Source of the DNA: Paenibacillus catalpae | GTDB taxonomy: Bacteria; Bacillota; Bacilli; Paenibacillales; Paenibacillaceae | Direction of reading: 5' to 3' | Assembly (NCBI RefSeq): GCF_900112695.1 | Contig: NZ_FOMT01000003.1 | Location: 186,001-250,000 of the forward strand | DNA length: 64,000 nucleotides | Part shown: in pieces, positions 1 through 9,567 of the stretch | Numbering within the stretch: the first letter of the stretch is position 1 | Layout of the letters: each line of letters begins with the position of its first letter | Made by a program: the position numbers and the translations under genes | The notes under the pieces: generated by a model | Databases searched by the model: none | What the model was told of the DNA's origin: nothing | Seen by the model: the letters and a program-made list of their open reading frames with translations, nothing else

Positions 1-68
1 TTTCAAATACCTAACAATAGGAGAATAAGTGATAATCACAGTGGGATGTAGTTACAGAGAATTGATTT

Positions 69-87
69 TATAATAATGACAGTCATT
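69..87 (+). promoter_or_regulatory. Possible promoter and palindrome upstream of the first yesN-like gene
   Basis: A TATAAT hexamer (69-74) is followed immediately by the perfect 6+1+6 palindrome AATGACAGTCATT (75-87), about 50 bases before the response-regulator start. No good -35 box is visible. The palindrome sits where transcription would begin and could be an operator, but this is inference. Confidence 0.35.
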
Positions 88-138
88 AAGTATATTCGTG
101 AGCAGTGTTAGAGATTCGGGTGTCAGGGGGCTTTGCAG

Positions 139-1707
139 ATGTACAAAGTGTTGCTGGTGGATGATGAAATTTTTGTGCGTAAAGGGTTGCGGAATTTAAT
201 AGACTGGGAATCGCTCGGCTATGAAATCTGCGATGAAGCAGATAACGGTCAGGAAGCCCTTGAGAAGATTAAGCAGCTTGAACCGGACTTGGTTATTGCC
301 GATATCCGGATGCCGGTGCTGGATGGGCTGGAGCTGATCCGGACGGTCACGGAAGAAGGCGGGCACAGCCCGACTTTTATTATTGTCAGCGGATATCATG
401 ATTTTCAATATGCACAGCGGGCCCTAAGGTACGGGGTTCATGACTATATATTAAAGCCGATTGATGAAGCTGAATTGGAAACCACTTTGAAGGCGCTTTC
501 CGGGACGCTTGGGCTGAAGAAGCTTACCACGATTGCAGGAGACAGCCTCGTGACGGATTCCATCGTAGAAACGCTTGTACAAGGCCAGTTCTCAGAAGCG
601 GATAACGGGGCTTTATCTGCTGCGCTTCAGATGCCGGAGGTCTCCAGCTTCGATTACGCGCTGATCGAGCTTCATTCCAATGCTCAACTGACAGGAAACG
701 AATGGCAGGCTAAGGAGCTGGCTGCCGTGGTCCAATCGGTAACAGCTAACCCGGCCAGCAAAATTCCCGTTTATGAGCAGGCGAGCGGCTTATTTGGTCT
801 GCTTATAGATCTGCGCCAATTCATTTCGCGTGATGGAAGACTTGAATCAGCCTACTCCAATCTTCACGCAGCGATTGCGAAAGCTTCCGGTAGGCCGGTA
901 ACGTTATATATCGGCAAGACGGTTAAACGACTTCAGGATATGTGTATTTCCTACCGCTCTGCCAACGAAGCGATGTCCTATAAATATGCGGAGAACGGGA
1001 CATCTGTTATTTATGCGAGCGGGGTGCAGGGAACACCTCTGTATTATTTCGACGTGGATTCAGAGCTGTACAGCAGGCTTCTCGAACGGCTGGAGGAAAA
1101 TAATGAGGAGTTATATGAGCAGGATATCGATTTGTTATTCCGGCAATTCGTCGAGAAGAGATTTGCTCCTAATGCGGTAGCCAATACGATTACCCGGTTT
1201 GTTATCGGCATTATTAATATTATCCGGAAGATGGATGGCGACGAGAAAGGATTGCGCATGCTTCCATTTATGATGGATGGGCAGAGCGGGTACACCAGGC
1301 TGCAAGATTTGAAAGGCTTGTTTACGGAATTCCTCCGCGAAGCGGCGGCTTATTTGGCGGAGCTTCGAAATGAGCAGTCCAAGGGCGGTATCGAACGGAT
1401 TAAGAAATACATTGAAGCAAGCTATACCGAGAATATTAGCCTTAAGAGTATTGCAGGCAAATTTTATATGAACTCCGTTTATTTGGGACAGCTGTTCCGT
1501 AAAACGTATGGCATTTATTTTAATGACTTTCTTCTGCAGATTCGCATCGGGGAAGCGAAGAAGCTGCTTCGCCAAACGGATCTTCGCATGTATGAAATTG
1601 CCGAAAAAGTGGGTTTTCAGAACGCCGATTATTTTGTAACCCAATTCGAGAAGCTGGAGAAAGTAACCCCGACCGATTACCGCAACAAGCTGCTGGGCAA
1701 AAAATAA
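139..1707 (+). CDS. yesN: YesN-type response regulator (receiver + AraC HTH), xylan-fragment cluster
   Basis: 522-residue cytoplasmic transcription activator. The N-terminal receiver domain (about 1-120) has the acidic pair D8-D9, phospho-acceptor D55 in ADIRMP and the conserved lysine in YILKP. A variable middle region follows, and the C-terminal 100 residues are a two-helix-turn-helix AraC domain (SLKSIAGKFYMNSVYLGQLF, then YEIAEKVGFQNADYF). ATG 139 is preferred over an in-frame TTG at 133 because the GGGGG ribosome binding site ends at 130, too close to the TTG. The partner kinase begins 15 bases downstream, so both should be on one transcript. By position it should activate the lplA-permease-aguA-xynA2-xynB genes when aldouronates are present; that role is inferred from the similar Paenibacillus JDR-2 cluster. 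Confidence 0.9.
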   Translation: MYKVLLVDDEIFVRKGLRNLIDWESLGYEICDEADNGQEALEKIKQLEPDLVIADIRMPVLDGLELIRTVTEEGGHSPTFIIVSGYHDFQYAQRALRYGVHDYILKPIDEAELETTLKALSGTLGLKKLTTIAGDSLVTDSIVETLVQGQFSEADNGALSAALQMPEVSSFDYALIELHSNAQLTGNEWQAKELAAVVQSVTANPASKIPVYEQASGLFGLLIDLRQFISRDGRLESAYSNLHAAIAKASGRPVTLYIGKTVKRLQDMCISYRSANEAMSYKYAENGTSVIYASGVQGTPLYYFDVDSELYSRLLERLEENNEELYEQDIDLLFRQFVEKRFAPNAVANTITRFVIGIINIIRKMDGDEKGLRMLPFMMDGQSGYTRLQDLKGLFTEFLREAAAYLAELRNEQSKGGIERIKKYIEASYTENISLKSIAGKFYMNSVYLGQLFRKTYGIYFNDFLLQIRIGEAKKLLRQTDLRMYEIAEKVGFQNADYFVTQFEKLEKVTPTDYRNKLLGKK

Positions 1708-1722
1708 ACGGGTGGAGATTTG

Positions 1723-3456
1723 ATGGGCAGATTTCATTGGAATCATCTTAAGCTGCGGGACAAGCTCCTGCTAATGTATATCCTCTGTGTATTTATCCCG
1801 ATCGTTCTGACGAATATCGTCTTCTATAACGTAACGACCAATAATATTAAGAATCAGAAGACGCATGATGCCGACATCGCCCTGGAGAAGCTTCAGGGCG
1901 AGCTTCGTGCTGTCATCGATGAAGCGGCGGGCATCTCTTACTTGTATTATATTGACCCCTTTCTAAATGAGCTTCTGGACCGGAATTACGATTCGCAAAT
2001 CGAATACGTAGAGGCATTCAATAACGTCCGGAGTGTCTTCAACAAATCGGAGCAGGCGTACAAAACGACCAGCTCTACGGTTATTTATACCGATAATCCG
2101 ACCGTCTTGTCCTCGGGACCTATTATGCCGCTAAGCGATACGGTTAAGGAATCCGACTGGTACCGGGGCTTTATGAAGACGAATGTTTCCTATCCCCTAT
2201 TCATTCAAGATAACGATACCTTCAGCCTTGTTCAAAGACTGAACTACGTCAAGGGCAACGGGTATAACAATCTGATCAAGATTGATCTAAACATGACGAC
2301 CGTTAAGCAGCTGTTTGCCATCTCGGGCTTTGAGGGCACGATTTATTTCCTGAACCCGGAAGGGGCGATTCTATATTCCAATGACAACAGCTTGGATTGG
2401 CGTTCGCAGGCTTCACAGCTTACAGCCTTGCCTAAGTCCGGCCATTCCCTTTTCTTTGACAAAGTCTATACGAACAACAATTATTTGAATGGCTGGTCGC
2501 TGCATGGCGTCATTAACGAGGGGAGCTTCCTGCATGATGTGCGGAAGTCCGGTTCCTTCGTCATCTACTTGGCGCTTATTAATTTCGTGCTGCCGTCCTT
2601 GATTATTGCGGCTCTTTCCAGGTCCATACATGTGCGGCTTGTTAAGATCGTCAAGCATATGAAAAAAGTGAAGAATCAGCATTTCGAGACGATTCCGCTT
2701 GACGGATCACGTGATGAGATCGGCCAGTTAACCGGTGAATTTAACCGGATGACCGAACGGATCGATAACCTCATTACGGATGTGTATCTTGCCGATATCC
2801 AGAAGAAGGATTTGGAGATCCGGCAGCGGCAGGCGCAGCTTCATGCCCTTCACAGCCAGATTAATCCCCATTTTCTGTTCAATTCCCTGGAAACCATCCG
2901 CATGCGGAGCATGATGAAAGGGGAGACCGAGACGGCCAAGACGATTCATTATATGGCGAAAATTTTCCGTAAGTCGATATCCTGGAAGCGCAGCTGGGTG
3001 TCGATCCGTGAGGAGATTGAGCTGACGGAATGCTTCCTCGAAATTCAGAAATACCGGTTTGGCGACAAGCTGCAGTATCAGCTGACCATCGAGGATGCGG
3101 TATATGATCAAATGATACCGAAGATGACGTTCCTGCCTTTTGTCGAGAATGCCAGCATTCACGGGATTGAAAGCACGCCGGGGATTGGCCTGATCCAGAT
3201 CCATATCGGCATTACCGGCAATAAATTGATGTTCAGACTGACCGATAACGGGATCGGCATGTCTGAAGCCAAGCTGTCAGAGCTGCTGAATTACCTCCGA
3301 ATGGATGATTCCATGGGTGACAACGTAGGGATGAAAAACGTCTATACCAGGCTTAAATTGTGCTATAAGGACTCCTTCGAATTCGACATCCATAGTGCCG
3401 AAGGTCATGGGACCACTGTCGAACTACGTCTTCCTCTCGACATGAACGGCCAATAA
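1723..3456 (+). CDS. yesM: YesM-type sensor histidine kinase, xylan-fragment cluster
   Basis: 577-residue membrane kinase. A first transmembrane segment lies near residues 13-36 and a second near 275-300. They enclose an extracytoplasmic Cache-like sensor of about 240 residues. A HAMP linker follows (about 300-355). The His_kinase domain carries the YesM/LytS motif SQINPHFLFNSLE with phospho-acceptor H383. The C-terminal ATPase domain has FVENASIHGI (N box) and DNGIGM (G box). ATG 1723 follows GGTGGAG at 1711-1717; a TTG at 1720 is an alternative. The ligand is not encoded in any recognisable motif. From the neighbours, a xylo-oligosaccharide or aldouronate signal is likely. It should phosphorylate the preceding YesN protein. 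Confidence 0.9.
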   Translation: MGRFHWNHLKLRDKLLLMYILCVFIPIVLTNIVFYNVTTNNIKNQKTHDADIALEKLQGELRAVIDEAAGISYLYYIDPFLNELLDRNYDSQIEYVEAFNNVRSVFNKSEQAYKTTSSTVIYTDNPTVLSSGPIMPLSDTVKESDWYRGFMKTNVSYPLFIQDNDTFSLVQRLNYVKGNGYNNLIKIDLNMTTVKQLFAISGFEGTIYFLNPEGAILYSNDNSLDWRSQASQLTALPKSGHSLFFDKVYTNNNYLNGWSLHGVINEGSFLHDVRKSGSFVIYLALINFVLPSLIIAALSRSIHVRLVKIVKHMKKVKNQHFETIPLDGSRDEIGQLTGEFNRMTERIDNLITDVYLADIQKKDLEIRQRQAQLHALHSQINPHFLFNSLETIRMRSMMKGETETAKTIHYMAKIFRKSISWKRSWVSIREEIELTECFLEIQKYRFGDKLQYQLTIEDAVYDQMIPKMTFLPFVENASIHGIESTPGIGLIQIHIGITGNKLMFRLTDNGIGMSEAKLSELLNYLRMDDSMGDNVGMKNVYTRLKLCYKDSFEFDIHSAEGHGTTVELRLPLDMNGQ

Positions 3457-3537
3457 ACGGCAAAAATGTTGAACTATGCTTTTCAAAGTACGAACTAAAG
3501 TTTGAGGGGTAATCAAGATTTCGGATTCGTTTTATGA

Positions 3538-3551
3538 TGAAAGTGCTTACA
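3538..3551 (+). promoter_or_regulatory. Candidate cre (CcpA) site over the lplA promoter
   Basis: TGAAAGTGCTTACA matches the CcpA consensus TGWAARCGYTWNCW at 13 of 14 positions (T instead of C at position 7). It directly abuts a TATGAT -10-like hexamer (3533-3538) with no good -35, as expected for an activator-dependent promoter. This suggests carbon catabolite repression layered on YesN activation of the transporter. Confidence 0.6.
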
Positions 3552-3589
3552 ACAAACACGTTGAAATGACGAAAGGGGTCTAAAAAGAA

Positions 3590-5302
3590 ATGGTTAACAA
3601 AAAGCTTTTAACTGTCAGCCTGGCAGCTGCGATGTTAGCTGTTACAGCTTCCGCTTGCGGCGGCAATAACGATAACAATGCAAACAGCGGCAACTCTGGC
3701 AACAGCGGCAATGCAGCTACCAATGCCTCCACTTCTCCTGAAGCGGATGACAAAACACCCGTCACTTTCTCGTACTACAGCTTTTCCAGCCAGAAGGATA
3801 CTCTGGCGAGCGACACCGTTATCGGTAAAGAACTGCAAACCCAGACCGGTGTGGACTGGAAAATGGAGTTCCTCGTTGGCGACCCGCAAACGAAATCCGG
3901 CGTTATGATTGCAAGCGGCGACTACCCGGACGTTATCGTGCCGGAAGGCGAAATCGACAAGCTGCTTGACGCTGGCGCATTTATTCCGCTTGACGATCTG
4001 ATCGAGCAATACGGTCCAAACATCAAGCGCGTATACGGTCCTTATTTCGATAAATTCAGACAAGCAGACGGTAAAATGTACTTCCTGCCGTTTGGAGCTA
4101 ACCAAGGCTACATCGGCGATCCCGGCATCAGCCAAGGCGCATTCTGGATCCAACGCTCCGTTCTGAAGGAAGCGGGATATCCGAAAGTGAAGACGCTTGA
4201 CCAATACTTCGATCTGATCAAGCAATACCAAGAGAAGCATCCGCAAGTGGACGGCAAGGATACCATCGGCTTTGCATCGCTTGCAGGTCCTGCCGACAGC
4301 TTCTTCTCGATTACAAACCCTGCCATGCACCTTGCAGGTTACCCGAATGACGGCGATGTAATCGTCGACATGAACACTCATGAAGCCAAAACGTATGCAG
4401 CTACAGACATCGAGAAAAAATGGCTGCAAAAGCTGAATCAAGTGAACTCGGAAGGCTTGTTCGATCCTGAGACCTTCACAGCGAACAAAGACCAATTCCT
4501 CGCTAAGCTGACTTCCGGCCGCGTACTGGGTTACTTCAACTATGCATGGCAAGTTGGAGACGCGACAAACAATCTGAAGAAAGCCGGCATCGACGAGAAG
4601 CGTTACGCTCCGCTGCCTATCGTATTTGATGAGAACACGAAAGACCAGTACGTAGATCCGCCTAGCTTTGTTAACAACCGCGGTATCGGCATCTCGGTTA
4701 AAGCGAAAGACGCGGTGCGCATCATCAAGTACTTCGATAACTTGCTCAAAGAAGAGAACCAGGTTCTCGTTCAATGGGGCGTGAAAGACCAAAACTATAC
4801 GGTTGACGCAAACGGCCGTTTTGTGATGGACGCTCAGCAAATTGCCGACCGCAACGACCCCGAGAAAAAACGTACAATCGGATGGCAGTACTTCGAGTAC
4901 AGCTGGCCTCGTTACGGCAACAACTCCGTACTGGCTGACGGCAATGCTTATGGTGTAGGCAATCAGCCGGAAGTTGCTTATGCCGGCTACACAGATGGCG
5001 ACAAAGCCCTTCTGGATGCATACGGCGTGAAGACATTCTCCGAGTACTTCTCGAAACCGGATGAGCGTTCTTGGTACCCGGCTTGGAGCATTAACAAAGG
5101 TCAAGGAACGCCTGAGCAAATCTTCCAGCAAAAAGCCAGCGACTTGCAGAAGAAATTCATTCCGAAGCTTGTCCTTGCCAAATCCGGCGATTTCGATTCG
5201 ATCTGGAACGATTATGTAGGCCAAATGAGCAAGCTTGGCGTGAAAGACTATGAAACCTTCGTAACAAAAGTTGTTCAAGACCGTATCGCAGGCAAATGGT
5301 AA
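3590..5302 (+). CDS. lplA: LplA-like aldouronate/xylo-oligosaccharide-binding lipoprotein
   Basis: 570-residue extracellular solute-binding protein. The signal peptide ends in the lipobox VTASAC, giving a lipidated C23. An Asn/Ser/Gly-rich linker (about 24-48) follows, then a large binding domain of the LplA family, which is longer than the usual 400-450 residues of CUT1 binding proteins. GAAAGGGG at 3571-3578 is the ribosome binding site. It captures oligosaccharide outside the membrane and delivers it to the two permeases that follow. No ATPase gene is present, as usual for this class, which shares an MsmX-type ATPase encoded elsewhere. The 12-bp hairpin after the stop probably sets a higher level of this protein than of the permeases. 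Substrate assignment rests on the adjacent GH67, GH10 and GH43 genes. Confidence 0.88.
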   Translation: MVNKKLLTVSLAAAMLAVTASACGGNNDNNANSGNSGNSGNAATNASTSPEADDKTPVTFSYYSFSSQKDTLASDTVIGKELQTQTGVDWKMEFLVGDPQTKSGVMIASGDYPDVIVPEGEIDKLLDAGAFIPLDDLIEQYGPNIKRVYGPYFDKFRQADGKMYFLPFGANQGYIGDPGISQGAFWIQRSVLKEAGYPKVKTLDQYFDLIKQYQEKHPQVDGKDTIGFASLAGPADSFFSITNPAMHLAGYPNDGDVIVDMNTHEAKTYAATDIEKKWLQKLNQVNSEGLFDPETFTANKDQFLAKLTSGRVLGYFNYAWQVGDATNNLKKAGIDEKRYAPLPIVFDENTKDQYVDPPSFVNNRGIGISVKAKDAVRIIKYFDNLLKEENQVLVQWGVKDQNYTVDANGRFVMDAQQIADRNDPEKKRTIGWQYFEYSWPRYGNNSVLADGNAYGVGNQPEVAYAGYTDGDKALLDAYGVKTFSEYFSKPDERSWYPAWSINKGQGTPEQIFQQKASDLQKKFIPKLVLAKSGDFDSIWNDYVGQMSKLGVKDYETFVTKVVQDRIAGKW

Positions 5303-5318
5303 CCAAATAAAAGTAGAC

Positions 5319-5347
5319 GGAAGGCCGGAACGCTATTCCGGCCTTCC
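5319..5347 (+). terminator. Intercistronic stem-loop after lplA
   Basis: Perfect 12-bp stem (GGAAGGCCGGAA / TTCCGGCCTTCC) with the loop CGCTA. No T-run follows, and the permease ribosome binding site begins 25 bases later, so this is more likely an mRNA 3'-end stabiliser or partial terminator than a full stop. Confidence 0.7.
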
Positions 5348-5388
5348 GATCTATGATCCATGCAGGATGCTAGAGAGGGGAAGAGCAA

Positions 5389-6357
5389 GTGGAGAACCTA
5401 CACGAAGTTACACCAGTTGTCAAAAGCCCAAGAGCAAGCGGATCACGGCTTCAACTGTTCTTTACAAAACTATTGCACCAGAAAACACTCGTACTCATGT
5501 CAATGCCATTTGTGTTGTGGCTGTTCCTGTTTAAATATGTACCGCTCTGGGGCTGGACAATCTCCTTTCAAAAGTTTAGACCAGCCAAGGATTTGTTCGA
5601 TCAGGAATGGGTAGGCTGGAAAAACTTCCGCTTCCTGTTCAACGATGATTCCTTCTATCGCGTGTTAAGAAATACGGTCGTAATGAGCTCAATTAATCTC
5701 GTATTAGGTTTTGTTACCGCAATTGTATTAGCCATTCTATTAAATGAGCTTCGCCAAGTTATGTTCAAGCGGGTCGTACAGACGATCAGCTACTTACCGC
5801 ATTTCATTTCCTGGGTCGTTGCGGCCAACATTATTTCTTCGGCGCTGGCGCCTGAAGGGATCGTTAATATCTTATTAACGAAAATGCATCTTATTGATCA
5901 GCCTATCTTGTGGCTGGGCAAAGGGAATTACTTCTGGGGCATCCTTGGAGCATCGGAAGTTTGGAAAAACGTAGGCTGGAATACCATTATCTATTTGGCG
6001 GCAATTACAACCATTGATCCTTCCCAATATGAAGCTGCCGAGATTGACGGGGCGAACCGTTTCCAACGGATTCTGCACATTACATTACCGGGTCTTAAAT
6101 CGGTTATCGTTATCCTGTTGATCATGAATCTTGGAAATATTTTGGAATCGGGATTTGAGCCGCAATACTTGCTCGGCAACGGGATGACCGTGGACTATTC
6201 CGAGAACCTTGATATATTTGTCTTGAAATACGGCATGAACATGGGCAACTATTCCTTGGCTACGGCAGCCGGCATGTTCAAAACGGTCGTCAGCTTTATC
6301 TTCCTCTTGTCTGCCAATTCCATTGCGAAGCGGCTTGGCGAGAGCAGACTGTTCTAG
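5389..6357 (+). CDS. lplB: ABC sugar permease, LplB-like
   Basis: 322-residue integral membrane protein with six predicted transmembrane segments. It has the binding-protein-dependent transport (EAA) loop YEAAEIDGANRFQRILHITL, which contacts the ATPase subunit, around residues 207-226. The start is GTG 5389, eight bases after AGAGAGGGG (5372-5380). The N-terminal tail of about 40 polar residues before the first membrane helix is typical of LplB proteins. It forms a heterodimer with the next permease for uptake of the ligand bound by the LplA-like protein. Confidence 0.88.
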   Translation: MENLHEVTPVVKSPRASGSRLQLFFTKLLHQKTLVLMSMPFVLWLFLFKYVPLWGWTISFQKFRPAKDLFDQEWVGWKNFRFLFNDDSFYRVLRNTVVMSSINLVLGFVTAIVLAILLNELRQVMFKRVVQTISYLPHFISWVVAANIISSALAPEGIVNILLTKMHLIDQPILWLGKGNYFWGILGASEVWKNVGWNTIIYLAAITTIDPSQYEAAEIDGANRFQRILHITLPGLKSVIVILLIMNLGNILESGFEPQYLLGNGMTVDYSENLDIFVLKYGMNMGNYSLATAAGMFKTVVSFIFLLSANSIAKRLGESRLF

Positions 6358-6395
6358 ATTTATCGAATGCAAGCTGAAGCAAGGAGGCTATCGAC

Positions 6396-7316
6396 ATGAA
6401 AGAAAGTTCGGCCAAAGCAAGGTACAACTCCTTACCGGATAAAATTTTTGACATAAGTAATATAGTTTTTATGTTGTTGATTGTAACGGTGACATTATAT
6501 CCTTTTCTTAATATGTTCGCTCTATCGTTTAACGATGCGAATGATTCGATCCGCGGTGGCATCTATGCTTGGCCACGGATGTGGACCTGGGATAACTACA
6601 GCTATATCTTTAATGAAGCATCGATTTATCACGCTACGCTGATCTCGGCTTTGCGTACGATTATTGGCACCATTACTTCCGTTTTCTGTACAGCTATGCT
6701 GGCCTATACGATTAGCCGTCAAGAGTATGTGCTTCGCAAATTTGTAACGGTAATTGCGATCTTCACGATGTACTTCAGCGGTGGGCTCATTCCTGGTTAC
6801 CTGTTAATCAAAGAGCTTCATATGATTAATTCCTTCTGGGTATATATCATCCCGGGCATCATCGGAGTTTTCAATATGATCGTTATCCGTTCCTTTATTG
6901 AAGGCTTGCCGGATGGCATTATGGAATCGGCGAAAATTGACGGCGCAGGCGACTTCACCACCTTCATGCGAATTGTACTACCGTTGACGGTACCAGCCCT
7001 CGCGACTGTAGCGTTGTTTGTAGCCGTATATCAATGGAATTCGTGGTTTGATGTATTCTTGTACAATTCTTCTCATCTTAACCTGAGCACTCTGCAGTAC
7101 GAGTTAATGAAAATTTTGCAGACTTCGAATACGGCAGCATCTTCAACGAATGCGGGCGATCAGTTTGCCGCGGGTCAATCCGGCGTAACGGCCGTTACGC
7201 CAACCTCGATCCGTGCAACGATGACGATTATTGCGAGTCTGCCGATTATTATGGTGTATCCATTCCTGCAAAAGTACTTTGTAAAAGGGATGACCGTAGG
7301 CGGCGTCAAAGGTTAA
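6396..7316 (+). CDS. ytcP: ABC sugar permease, YtcP/LplC-like
   Basis: 306-residue second membrane subunit of the aldouronate importer, with six predicted transmembrane helices. The EAA-loop equivalent is ESAKIDGAGDFTTFMRIVLP. The ending KYFVKGMTVGGVKG is characteristic of the LplC/YtcP branch of the CUT1 permeases. An AGGAGG ribosome binding site precedes ATG 6396. A segment of low-complexity Ser/Thr/Asn/Ala residues (about 245-265, starting TSNTAASSTN) forms an extended loop, a common feature of this branch. It is separated from lplB by 38 bases and is followed by a strong hairpin before aguA. Confidence 0.88.
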   Translation: MKESSAKARYNSLPDKIFDISNIVFMLLIVTVTLYPFLNMFALSFNDANDSIRGGIYAWPRMWTWDNYSYIFNEASIYHATLISALRTIIGTITSVFCTAMLAYTISRQEYVLRKFVTVIAIFTMYFSGGLIPGYLLIKELHMINSFWVYIIPGIIGVFNMIVIRSFIEGLPDGIMESAKIDGAGDFTTFMRIVLPLTVPALATVALFVAVYQWNSWFDVFLYNSSHLNLSTLQYELMKILQTSNTAASSTNAGDQFAAGQSGVTAVTPTSIRATMTIIASLPIIMVYPFLQKYFVKGMTVGGVKG

Positions 7317-7340
7317 TCAAAAAAATATTCGTTTACAGAC

Positions 7341-7387
7341 GCGTCCGTTCGACTTTTCCTTAGGAATCGGGCGGGCGCAATTCTTTT
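7341..7387 (+). terminator. Hairpin with T-run between transporter and glycosidase genes
   Basis: A 12-bp RNA stem including G-U pairs (GCGTCCGTTCGA with TCGGGCGGGCGC) and a 14-base loop, followed by AATTCTTTT. It lies within the presumed operon, so it probably reduces rather than ends transcription into aguA. Confidence 0.65.
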
Positions 7388-7475
7388 GAGAAATGCTTGC
7401 TTACGAGGTAGGAATCACCACAAAATGACCGGAACCTGGCCAACGGAGTGGAAATTCTTTTTAGGAGGATGAGTG

Positions 7476-9539
7476 ATGGGAGACAACGGATATGCAGCTT
7501 GGCTTAGATATGACCAGATGACGGATGAGAAGCTGACGGATGAATATAAAGGCTGGACAGGCGAGCTTGTGCTGCCCTCGGGAGTTCCGGTAGAAGGGGT
7601 ATTAAAGACAGCCGCTCAAGAATTGTCGAGGGGTATTCGTTCTATGATTGGGACAACGCCTACGGTTACCCATGAGGCTTCCCAGCAGCGTTTTATTGTC
7701 CTTGACGTTCTTGGTGGAGGAACTTGGGTTGATCAGGCATCAGGCATTGTGCCGGCATTGTCTGATGAAGGCTACATCTTGAAAACCATTCATGAAGCTG
7801 ATCGGGAGTACATTGTTGCAGCTGGCCGCACGGAGAAAGGCGCGCTGTATGCGGCGTTCCATTTGCTCCGCCTGCTGCAATCCGGTGCTGCTATTGGTCA
7901 GTTGAATCTGATTGAATCGCCGAAATACAGCCTGCGCATGATTAATCATTGGGATAATATCGACGGCAGCGTGGAGCGCGGTTACTCCGGACGATCGATT
8001 TTTTATGAAGGAAATAAAGTGCTGACCGGTTCGGATCGGATTCGCGATTATGCCCGTCTGATGGCATCCGTCGGCATTAACGGCATTGCGATAAATAATG
8101 TAAACGTTCACCGGGAGGAGACTTTCCTCATTACCGAGAAGCTGCTGCCGGATGTAGCCCGTATTGCGGAAGTATTCGGTGAATACGGGATCAAGCTGTT
8201 CCTGAGCGTAAACTATGCGGGAACAATTGAGATTGGCGGCCTTACGACAGCTGATCCACTTGATCCAAACGTACGTGCCTGGTGGAAAGAAAAAGCGGCA
8301 GAAGTATACCGCTATATTCCGGACTTTGGCGGCTTTCTTGTGAAAGCGGATTCGGAGAATCGTCCGGGGCCGTTCACGTATGGCCGTGATCATGCAGACG
8401 GTGCCAATATGCTGGCGGAAGCGCTGGAGCCTTACGGCGGTATTGTCTTATGGCGCTGCTTCGTTTATAACTGCCATCAGGACTGGCGTGACCGTTCCAC
8501 CGACCGTGCCCGCGCAGCTTATGATCACTTCAAGCCGCTGGACGGACGCTTTGAGGATAATGTCATCCTGCAGATCAAGAATGGACCGATGGACTTCCAG
8601 GTCCGCGAGCCGGTATCGCCACTCTTTGGCGCCATGGAGCATACGAATCAGATGATGGAATTCCAGATTGCGCAGGAATATACGGGCCAGCAGAAGGATG
8701 TCTGCTTCCTGATCCCGCAGTGGAAGGAAGTATTGAACTTTGATACCTATGTCAAAGGCGCGGGCAGCACGGTGAAGGAAATCGCCGCTGGTCGGGTTCA
8801 TGCTTATACGCATAGCGGCATTACAGCCGTAAGCAATATCGGCAACGATGAGAACTGGACAGGACATCATCTTGCTCAAGCGAACCTGTACGGCTACGGC
8901 CGACTGATCTGGAATCCGGAGCTGACATCGGAGGAGATCGCCAAGGAATGGGCTGCGCAAACGTTTGGCGGTAATGAGAAAGTACAAGACGTTATCGTAA
9001 ACTTCCTGCTCGAGTCCTGGTCCATCTATGAGAACTATACAGCGCCTCTTGGTGTAGGCTGGATGGTCACGCCGCATTACCATTACGGTCCGGATATTGA
9101 CGGCTATGAGTATTCCAAGTGGGGAACGTATCATTTTGCCGATCATAAAGGAATTGGGGTTGACCGTACGGTTGCAACAGGCACGGGCTATAGCAGTCAG
9201 TATACGCAGCCAAACGCTGAGATTTATGACAGCCTTGAAGCTTGCCCGGATGAGCTGCTGCTCTTCTTCCATCATGTACCTTACACGCATCAGCTGAAAT
9301 CCGGCAAGACCGTTATTCAGCATATATACGATACGCATTTTGCCGGCGTGGAGCAGGTTGAATATTGGATCAGCCGCTGGCTGGAGCTCGAGGGACTTGT
9401 GGACGAAGAACGGTTCCGTCATGTGGCCGGCCGCATGAATCGTCAATTGGAGAATGCAAAGCAATGGCGCGACATTATGAATACTTACTTCTTCCGCAAA
9501 TCCGGTATTCCGGATGCTCATAACCGGGTTATTTACTAA
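7476..9539 (+). CDS. aguA: GH67 alpha-glucuronidase
   Basis: 687-residue cytoplasmic enzyme that removes 4-O-methyl-glucuronic acid from the non-reducing end of aldouronates. It lacks a signal peptide. Family hallmarks are visible: [16 protein letters not shown], whose glutamate is the expected general acid, and [20 protein letters not shown] followed by FQVREP, which carry the Asp and Glu that act as the paired general bases in Geobacillus AguA. The length equals the usual 680-690. ATG 7476 sits seven bases after AGGAGG (7463-7468); GTG 7473 is possible but crowded. Together with the intracellular xylanase and xylosidase it completes breakdown of imported oligosaccharides to xylose and methylglucuronate. 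Confidence 0.95.
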   Translation: MGDNGYAAWLRYDQMTDEKLTDEYKGWTGELVLPSGVPVEGVLKTAAQELSRGIRSMIGTTPTVTHEASQQRFIVLDVLGGGTWVDQASGIVPALSDEGYILKTIHEADREYIVAAGRTEKGALYAAFHLLRLLQSGAAIGQLNLIESPKYSLRMINHWDNIDGSVERGYSGRSIFYEGNKVLTGSDRIRDYARLMASVGINGIAINNVNVHREETFLITEKLLPDVARIAEVFGEYGIKLFLSVNYAGTIEIGGLTTADPLDPNVRAWWKEKAAEVYRYIPDFGGFLVKADSENRPGPFTYGRDHADGANMLAEALEPYGGIVLWRCFVYNCHQDWRDRSTDRARAAYDHFKPLDGRFEDNVILQIKNGPMDFQVREPVSPLFGAMEHTNQMMEFQIAQEYTGQQKDVCFLIPQWKEVLNFDTYVKGAGSTVKEIAAGRVHAYTHSGITAVSNIGNDENWTGHHLAQANLYGYGRLIWNPELTSEEIAKEWAAQTFGGNEKVQDVIVNFLLESWSIYENYTAPLGVGWMVTPHYHYGPDIDGYEYSKWGTYHFADHKGIGVDRTVATGTGYSSQYTQPNAEIYDSLEACPDELLLFFHHVPYTHQLKSGKTVIQHIYDTHFAGVEQVEYWISRWLELEGLVDEERFRHVAGRMNRQLENAKQWRDIMNTYFFRKSGIPDAHNRVIY

Positions 9540-9567
9540 TTTCATAAACAAGGAGATGGTGCAGGAT

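Noticed and set aside
3635-5278. 547-codon open frame on the minus strand opposite the lplA-like gene
   Set aside because: Its product looks like random reverse-complement translation of a highly expressed gene, lacks domains and a ribosome binding site, and the plus-strand gene has a clear lipobox and binding-protein sequence.
8448-9551. Long minus-strand frame opposite aguA
   Set aside because: No domain or start signal; the plus strand encodes a full GH67 enzyme.
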